From: Bacteroidota bacterium
GTDB taxonomy: Bacteria; Bacteroidota; Bacteroidia; UBA8524
Assembly: GCA_003531115.1 (NCBI GenBank)
Contig: DQHT01000101.1
Coordinates: 15,759-24,702, forward strand
Length of the DNA stretch: 8,944 nt
Direction: 5' to 3'
Shown here in pieces: positions 6,156-8,944 of the stretch. The translations under genes and the position numbers were made by a program. The notes below the pieces were generated by a model. That model was not told the origin of the DNA and did not search any database. It saw only the letters and a program-made list of their open reading frames with translations. How positions within the stretch are numbered: the stretch's first letter is position 1; every line of letters begins with the position of its first letter.

Positions 6156-6172
6156 CCATAACCCGATACCCT
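6156..6172. repeat. Right direct repeat flanking the ATPase gene
   Basis: CCATAACCCGATACCCT matches 4781-4799 apart from a two-base insertion in the left copy. The two copies are about 1.37 kb apart and enclose only the ATPase gene with its promoter and the inverted repeat at 6091-6125. Confidence 0.55.
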
Positions 6173-6230
6173 GCACCCACAGACTATTACGCAACTGTCC
6201 TCTGTTACCAGCCAACTTCTGCCCATCCGT

Positions 6231-6764
6231 CTACTCGCTTAACGGTTCCCATTTTCCCTTTTTAAAATAGACATTATTAAATTTCGCTGAGTAGAATACT
6301 AAATTAAAACTCCAGGCACTTCGATACGTTGTCGGGTTAGAGGCCATTATATGGTGCGTTGGCTGGTCCATATAAATAATAAGTCTGTCTGATCTGTAGT
6401 GGTTTGGGGTGGTTGTAGTCACTACGCCCCGATACGTTTTGAGTATATTCTCTCCATTTGTCAAGTAGAAATAAATCGAGTCATTTTCTTTTATGACAAA
6501 TCTAAACGTGTTGTATTGCCAGTCTGCCTGTATCCCAGGGAAATAATCACGATCAACAATGTATTCGCCGTAATAATCATCCTTGTCCAGCGCTTTTGGG
6601 CCTGTCAGCCAGCCAATAATAGCCCCGAGTAATAAGAGACCAATTAAACTAAGCCAAAAGTAGCCCGCTATTTTTCCGAATAGTTTATTCCCGCTTACCC
6701 ACCAGGCTAATAGCAGTATGCCGGTAATCGGAGCCAGGAAGAAGAGGAAGGAAAAAAACATCAT
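6231..6764 (-). CDS. Membrane-anchored hypothetical protein with a soluble beta-rich domain
   Basis: The 177-residue product has two hydrophobic helices (about 2-22 and 33-53) joined by a short basic loop (SGNKLFGK), then a soluble domain from about 59 to the end. That domain is rich in aromatic residues and beta-type strands: DKDDYYGEYIVDRDYFPG (60-77), WQYNTFRFVIKENDSIYFYL (82-101), YRGVVTTTTPNHYRSDRLII (111-130), and a closing NNVYFKKGKWEPL (163-175). I have an impression of similar proteins in Bacteroidota, all without assigned function. The aromatic strand pattern resembles small lipocalin-like or stress-response barrels, which is speculative. It is the last gene of a likely three-gene unit, 33 bases after the 6798-7094 gene. 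The start has two adjacent ATGs (6764 and 6761) and no Shine-Dalgarno sequence. Confidence 0.85.
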   Translation of the reverse strand: MMFFSFLFFLAPITGILLLAWWVSGNKLFGKIAGYFWLSLIGLLLLGAIIGWLTGPKALDKDDYYGEYIVDRDYFPGIQADWQYNTFRFVIKENDSIYFYLTNGENILKTYRGVVTTTTPNHYRSDRLIIYMDQPTHHIMASNPTTYRSAWSFNLVFYSAKFNNVYFKKGKWEPLSE

Positions 6765-6797
6765 ATTCTGTCTTGTTAATTATTGGTTGTTTGGACT

Positions 6798-7094
6798 TCA
6801 TTTTTCAATGAGGTCAGTAAATTCAATTCCACCAACCCGTCCGTCTTTTAATAAGTCAATAACTATATCGCCGTCATTCTGTTGTTCAATTATAATACAT
6901 TCCTCATGTTGCCACTCAGTGCCTGGTTCGTTGGGATTGCCAGAATCAACAAATTGGTAATAAGCCTTACCTGACCAATGCCCGTCTTGGCAATTTTGCA
7001 ATGCAGAGACAATCTCCTGGCTTTCTGGTTTTTGTTCTTGAACCAGTTTTATGATTTTTTGTATGTCGAATTTGTCCGGCATAGCGTTGATCAT
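6798..7094 (-). CDS. Small acidic soluble hypothetical protein
   Basis: The 98-residue product has no signal peptide or membrane segment. It begins with an amphipathic helical part (KFDIQKIIKLVQEQKP, about 8-23), then a segment with Gly, Trp and Tyr (GHWSGKAYYQFVDSGNPN), and ends with predicted strands (EECIIIEQ, DGDIVIDLLKDGRVGGIEF). The single alpha/beta domain, small size and acidity resemble immunity or anti-toxin-type proteins, but no partner toxin is visible, so this remains a guess. The 32-base gap to the upstream gene and 33-base gap to the downstream gene indicate co-transcription. An ATG at codon 5 (MPDKF, 7082) is an equally plausible start; the one at 7094 is close behind an intercistronic stem-loop. 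Confidence 0.8.
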   Translation of the reverse strand: MINAMPDKFDIQKIIKLVQEQKPESQEIVSALQNCQDGHWSGKAYYQFVDSGNPNEPGTEWQHEECIIIEQQNDGDIVIDLLKDGRVGGIEFTDLIEK

Positions 7095-7095
7095 T

Positions 7096-7128
7096 AACTG
7101 TTAGGCTCAACCTGGTTTTAACGCAGTT
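7096..7128. other. Intercistronic stem-loop between two cluster genes
   Basis: AACTGTTA (7096-7103) pairs with TAA (7119-7121) and CAGTT (7124-7128), leaving CG bulged and a 15-base loop. It covers part of the TAA stop of the upstream gene and ends one base before the ATG at 7094, so in the transcript it could affect re-initiation or mark a processing point. The stem is AT-rich and modest. Confidence 0.35.
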
Positions 7129-7543
7129 AAGGAAATTTTGGGCAATCGTTTTTTAGTTTATTTTCTAAAACCTCATTCAGGAATCCTTCAAGCTCATCGG
7201 ATATAGGGTTTCCATCAATAAACGCATTTACTGCATTTCGCAGTCTTAAACTGTATTGCGAATAATCGGGAGGTAGATTTTCTATACTACACCCATCTTT
7301 TTCATCAAAATGAAAACCGATTAAAAGTAGATGCCATTCATAACTTTTAAGGATTTTGCTTGTCAGTTCACGAGGAAGAGAATCGCCTATTCTAAATTCA
7401 TGACCTAAGAGTCTTATTGAATTATAAAACTTCCAAAAGGAGTATTCGTCAAACAGATTCTTTTCGTGCATAAAATCCATATAGCTGTTATTTTCACTAG
7501 CAGCGTTGTCATCTATAATCTTTATTGCTCCTTCTTTTGTCAT
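7127..7543 (-). CDS. Small helical hypothetical protein, possibly immunity-like
   Basis: The 138-residue product is soluble and mostly helical. Landmarks are NLFDEYSFWKFYNSIRLL (29-46), SLPRELTSKILKSYEWHLLL (55-74), FHFDEKDGCSIENLPPDY (77-94) and a C-terminal helix with DELEGFLNEVLENKL (116-130). An 'FDEYSFW' motif followed by 'HFDxxDxxxIxNLP' reminds me of small immunity proteins of polymorphic-toxin systems (the Imm41 type), but I cannot confirm it and there is no toxin gene here. It is the first gene of the likely 7543-6231 unit. The ATG at 7543 follows GGAAACATTGAA, a weak ribosome site, with a 28-base palindrome and the second copy of the 32-base repeat upstream. Confidence 0.82.
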   Translation of the reverse strand: MTKEGAIKIIDDNAASENNSYMDFMHEKNLFDEYSFWKFYNSIRLLGHEFRIGDSLPRELTSKILKSYEWHLLLIGFHFDEKDGCSIENLPPDYSQYSLRLRNAVNAFIDGNPISDELEGFLNEVLENKLKNDCPKFP

Positions 7544-7563
7544 TTCAATGTTTCCAAAAATTC

Positions 7564-7591
7564 CCGCGGCTTGCGTTGACGCCTGCTGCGG
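7564..7591. other. 28-base near-palindrome in the leader of the 7543-start gene
   Basis: The segment folds symmetrically about 7577/7578. The paired parts are CCGC (7564-7567) with GCGG (7588-7591), GC (7569-7570) with GC (7585-7586), and GCGT (7573-7576) with ACGC (7579-7582), with one G-T wobble and one two-base mismatch. It is strikingly GC-rich for this AT-rich region. If the box at 7605-7612 is used, it sits in the 5' leader about 20 bases before the start codon. Confidence 0.65.
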
Positions 7592-7598
7592 ACATTAA

Positions 7599-7630
7599 CT
7601 TCAGCTAAACTACATATTTTGGGCGGAATA
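7599..7630 (-). repeat. 32-base dispersed repeat, copy 2, with a TAGTTTAG box
   Basis: It is 30/32 identical to 1120-1151 in the same orientation. On the minus strand TAGTTTAG (7612-7605) matches TAnnTTTG at all but one position. The -33 TTTG seen just outside copy 1 is replaced here by TGAA, so this copy may be a weaker promoter. A start near 7599 would give a leader of about 55 bases to the 7543 ATG. Confidence 0.65.
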
Positions 7631-7692
7631 TTCACCTAATCCTATCCAAATCGTACTTAGTCGCTGCTGGCTATCTGCCGGCCGAACACCTT

Positions 7693-8178
7693 TTAGGTCA
7701 CTGGAAGTCCAATGCCGTCTTTTGTTAGAATACAGTAATTTTCTTCAGCTGTTCCGAAATGTAATTTGTAACCGGTTAAATTGTCGATGTAGTCTTTTAA
7801 GTCAGCATTAGTCAGATTGTTTTTGTCGGAAACTTCGCATTCGCTTTTCCACGGAAAGTTGTTGTTGTTTGGATTTTTAGTGTGTAAAAACAAAGCGTCG
7901 TCATAACTTGAGTAGTCTAGAATTATAGCGTATAACTGGAAGTCTTTTTTAAAAGCGTTAATTCGTTGTTCCAGCAGGTAAAAGTGTCTGAATAATTTAT
8001 CTAAGTGAGGCTCGCGTCGTTTGAAACTTGTGTCACCGTATCCTTTCCAGTCAAAATGTAAGTGCCAATTATCGAACCATGCATTTGGGTCGTTAAGGTT
8101 TAGCCACTTCACTCTGTCAAGGTCGTTTTCAGTCGCAAGTCGTTTGTAATATCGTTTGAGTCCGCGTTGTTTTTTCAT
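7693..8178 (-). CDS. Soluble hypothetical protein, Trp/Tyr/His-rich
   Basis: The 161-residue product lacks signal peptide and membrane helices. The N-terminal third is basic (KKQRGLKRYYKR, 2-13). A conspicuous aromatic/His cluster follows, WFDNWHLHFDWKGYGD (34-49), then a predicted helix RREPHLDKLFRHFYLLEQ (54-71), strands QLYAIILDYSSYDDALFLHT (81-100), and a C-terminal YKLHFGTAEENYCILT (137-152). I do not recognise a family. The H-x-H-x-D run at 39-43 (HLHFD) could bind metal, but this is inference from a single sequence. The ATG at 8178 is preceded by GGTGAG about 6-8 bases away, one of the few Shine-Dalgarno-like sites here. It follows the 8202-8930 gene by 23 bases and is probably translated from the same message. 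Confidence 0.85.
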   Translation of the reverse strand: MKKQRGLKRYYKRLATENDLDRVKWLNLNDPNAWFDNWHLHFDWKGYGDTSFKRREPHLDKLFRHFYLLEQRINAFKKDFQLYAIILDYSSYDDALFLHTKNPNNNNFPWKSECEVSDKNNLTNADLKDYIDNLTGYKLHFGTAEENYCILTKDGIGLPVT

Positions 8179-8201
8179 TTTTTCTCACCGATTCGCCGTT
8201 G

Positions 8202-8930
8202 TCATTCAATGTAATACCATGGTATGTTAAAAAGCCCCTCTTTTACATCGATTTTCACGGTCTGTCCGATTTGAATTTCGTCAAATTGACTCTTGGGGAC
8301 ATTGATTTCTTCTTCATCATAGTGGTGTCCCCATGGTTTTACTTTTATATAATACAAATCTTTCCCTTTGCCAGAAGTATTGATTCTTTTGTTAACAACT
8401 TCAACATGATGTACTGTGGGTTCGGAATTGTCGTAAACACAATTTGCACCGTATGTACCTGCAAAACTATACAGGAAAACATTAAAAAAGAGCGACGAAT
8501 ATATCCAGGTTTTGTTCTTTGAAGAACGGGCGATTGACCTATGCGAAACAAAAAGAATAATTAACATAATGGCGAATGCAATAGTCACAGGAAGTATCAT
8601 GCTATACAGGCTCTCAAATTCAAAGTCGAGTATAACTCTGACCAGCAAAAAAAAGGCTGCCACATCAATAAAGTCGGCCACATCATAATTATTACTCCCA
8701 TCGGTGTCCTTAGAAATTGTTACAAGGCTTGAAATGCTAGGTCGTCCTGACAAACCGTTAAGAAAAAGTCCGAGAAGAGGAATACACAAAAGCGTGGTAA
8801 ACAGGATGTCATAGGGTTTGGGGTAAATAAAAAACCAAATAGAGAGCCAAATCGTACCATGTTCTAACCAGTCGAGTTTATGAAATGTTAATTTTGAAAG
8901 GGTGACTTTATTTTTGGTCGTTTGAATCAT
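8202..8930 (-). CDS. Five-helix membrane protein with a C-terminal soluble beta domain
   Basis: The 242-residue product has hydrophobic segments at about 24-37, 39-59, 84-103, 108-129 and 142-160, followed by a soluble tail of about 80 residues. The tail ends with YYIKVKPWG (193-201), EEEINVPKSQFDEIQIG (206-222), and TVKIDVKEGLFNIPWYYI (224-241). A short 'IxVxxxxFDxIxIGxxVxIxxxxGxxxIPWYxI' barrel-like ending is one I recall on membrane proteins of Bacteroidota; its function is unknown. The start is secure: an in-frame stop lies two codons upstream of the ATG at 8930. No promoter can be judged because the window ends 14 bases upstream. It is first of a likely two-gene unit with the 7693-8178 gene. 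The last codons contain a 12-base palindrome (8214-8225), probably by chance. Confidence 0.87.
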   Translation of the reverse strand: MIQTTKNKVTLSKLTFHKLDWLEHGTIWLSIWFFIYPKPYDILFTTLLCIPLLGLFLNGLSGRPSISSLVTISKDTDGSNNYDVADFIDVAAFFLLVRVILDFEFESLYSMILPVTIAFAIMLIILFVSHRSIARSSKNKTWIYSSLFFNVFLYSFAGTYGANCVYDNSEPTVHHVEVVNKRINTSGKGKDLYYIKVKPWGHHYDEEEINVPKSQFDEIQIGQTVKIDVKEGLFNIPWYYIE

Positions 8931-8944
8931 ATGCTATTGTAGCC

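Noticed and set aside
7082..7135. Possible integron attC site (GTTAGGC / GCCTAAC core at 7100-7106)
   Set aside because: Only one core-like box is present, next to the start codon. The second core box and the long imperfect palindrome of an attC site are missing, and no integrase is visible.
7544..7692. A possible missing small gene in the 149-base gap
   Set aside because: I found no convincing start-to-stop frame. The gap is better explained by the 32-base repeat, the palindrome and a leader.
8214..8225. Perfect 12-base palindrome ATACCATGGTAT
   Set aside because: It lies within the coding end of the 8202-8930 gene, encoding the IPWY part of its C-terminus. A chance palindrome is the simpler reading.
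8199..8522. A 107-codon plus-strand open frame
   Set aside because: It is antisense to the five-helix membrane protein gene and hydrophobic only because it mirrors that gene.
1..8944. CRISPR array, tRNA, rRNA, insertion sequence or prophage
   Set aside because: No regularly spaced repeats, cloverleaf-like segments, transposase or integrase motifs, or phage proteins were seen on either strand.

Overview
The window looks like chromosomal DNA of a member of the Bacteroidota, probably a Chitinophagales/Sphingobacteriales-type organism. Four things point there: promoter boxes of the Bacteroidota type (TTTG about 19 bases ahead of TAnnTTTG), gene starts that mostly lack a Shine-Dalgarno sequence, a very long AsmA-like protein, and small membrane and orphan proteins of kinds common in that phylum. 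The phylum is an inference from these traits. No rRNA, tRNA, CRISPR array, transposase or integrase is visible. Every gene that I accept lies on the minus strand, so transcription runs from high to low coordinates.

Region by region: (1) 1-640 is the front of a gene that runs off the left edge. It encodes a protein with an HVD motif and distant resemblance to DUF1826. (2) 798-1879 holds two small membrane proteins: a two-helix DUF3566-like protein and a six-helix DUF998-like protein. The DUF998-like gene has the clearest regulation in the window, a near-consensus promoter overlapped by two copies of an AACnATTCGGTT operator-like dyad. (3) 1986-4433 is an AsmA-like envelope protein of 815 residues with a polypurine-encoded charged tail. 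(4) 4434-4798 is a gene-free patch with a heptamer tandem array, a palindrome and broken REP-like elements. (5) 4799-6016 is an AAA_14/DUF4143 ATPase. It is visibly more AT-rich than the AsmA gene and is bracketed by short direct repeats. (6) 6231-8930 is a run of five small genes of unknown function, split by one 149-base gap into a likely three-gene unit (7543 to 6231) and a likely two-gene unit (8930 to 7693).

The genes do not form one recognisable pathway. The left half (AsmA, DUF998, DUF3566) is envelope- and membrane-oriented housekeeping or accessory material. The right half resembles the accessory islands of Bacteroidota genomes, where orphan and immunity-like small genes collect. The two halves share a 32-base element (30/32 identical) in front of the DUF3566-like gene and in front of the 7543-start gene. 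It carries a TAGTTTAG box and may be a mobile or shared promoter module. I found no strong evidence for a complete new system. The best leads are the operator pair, the repeated promoter-like element with its adjoining 28-base palindrome, and the interrupted REP element.
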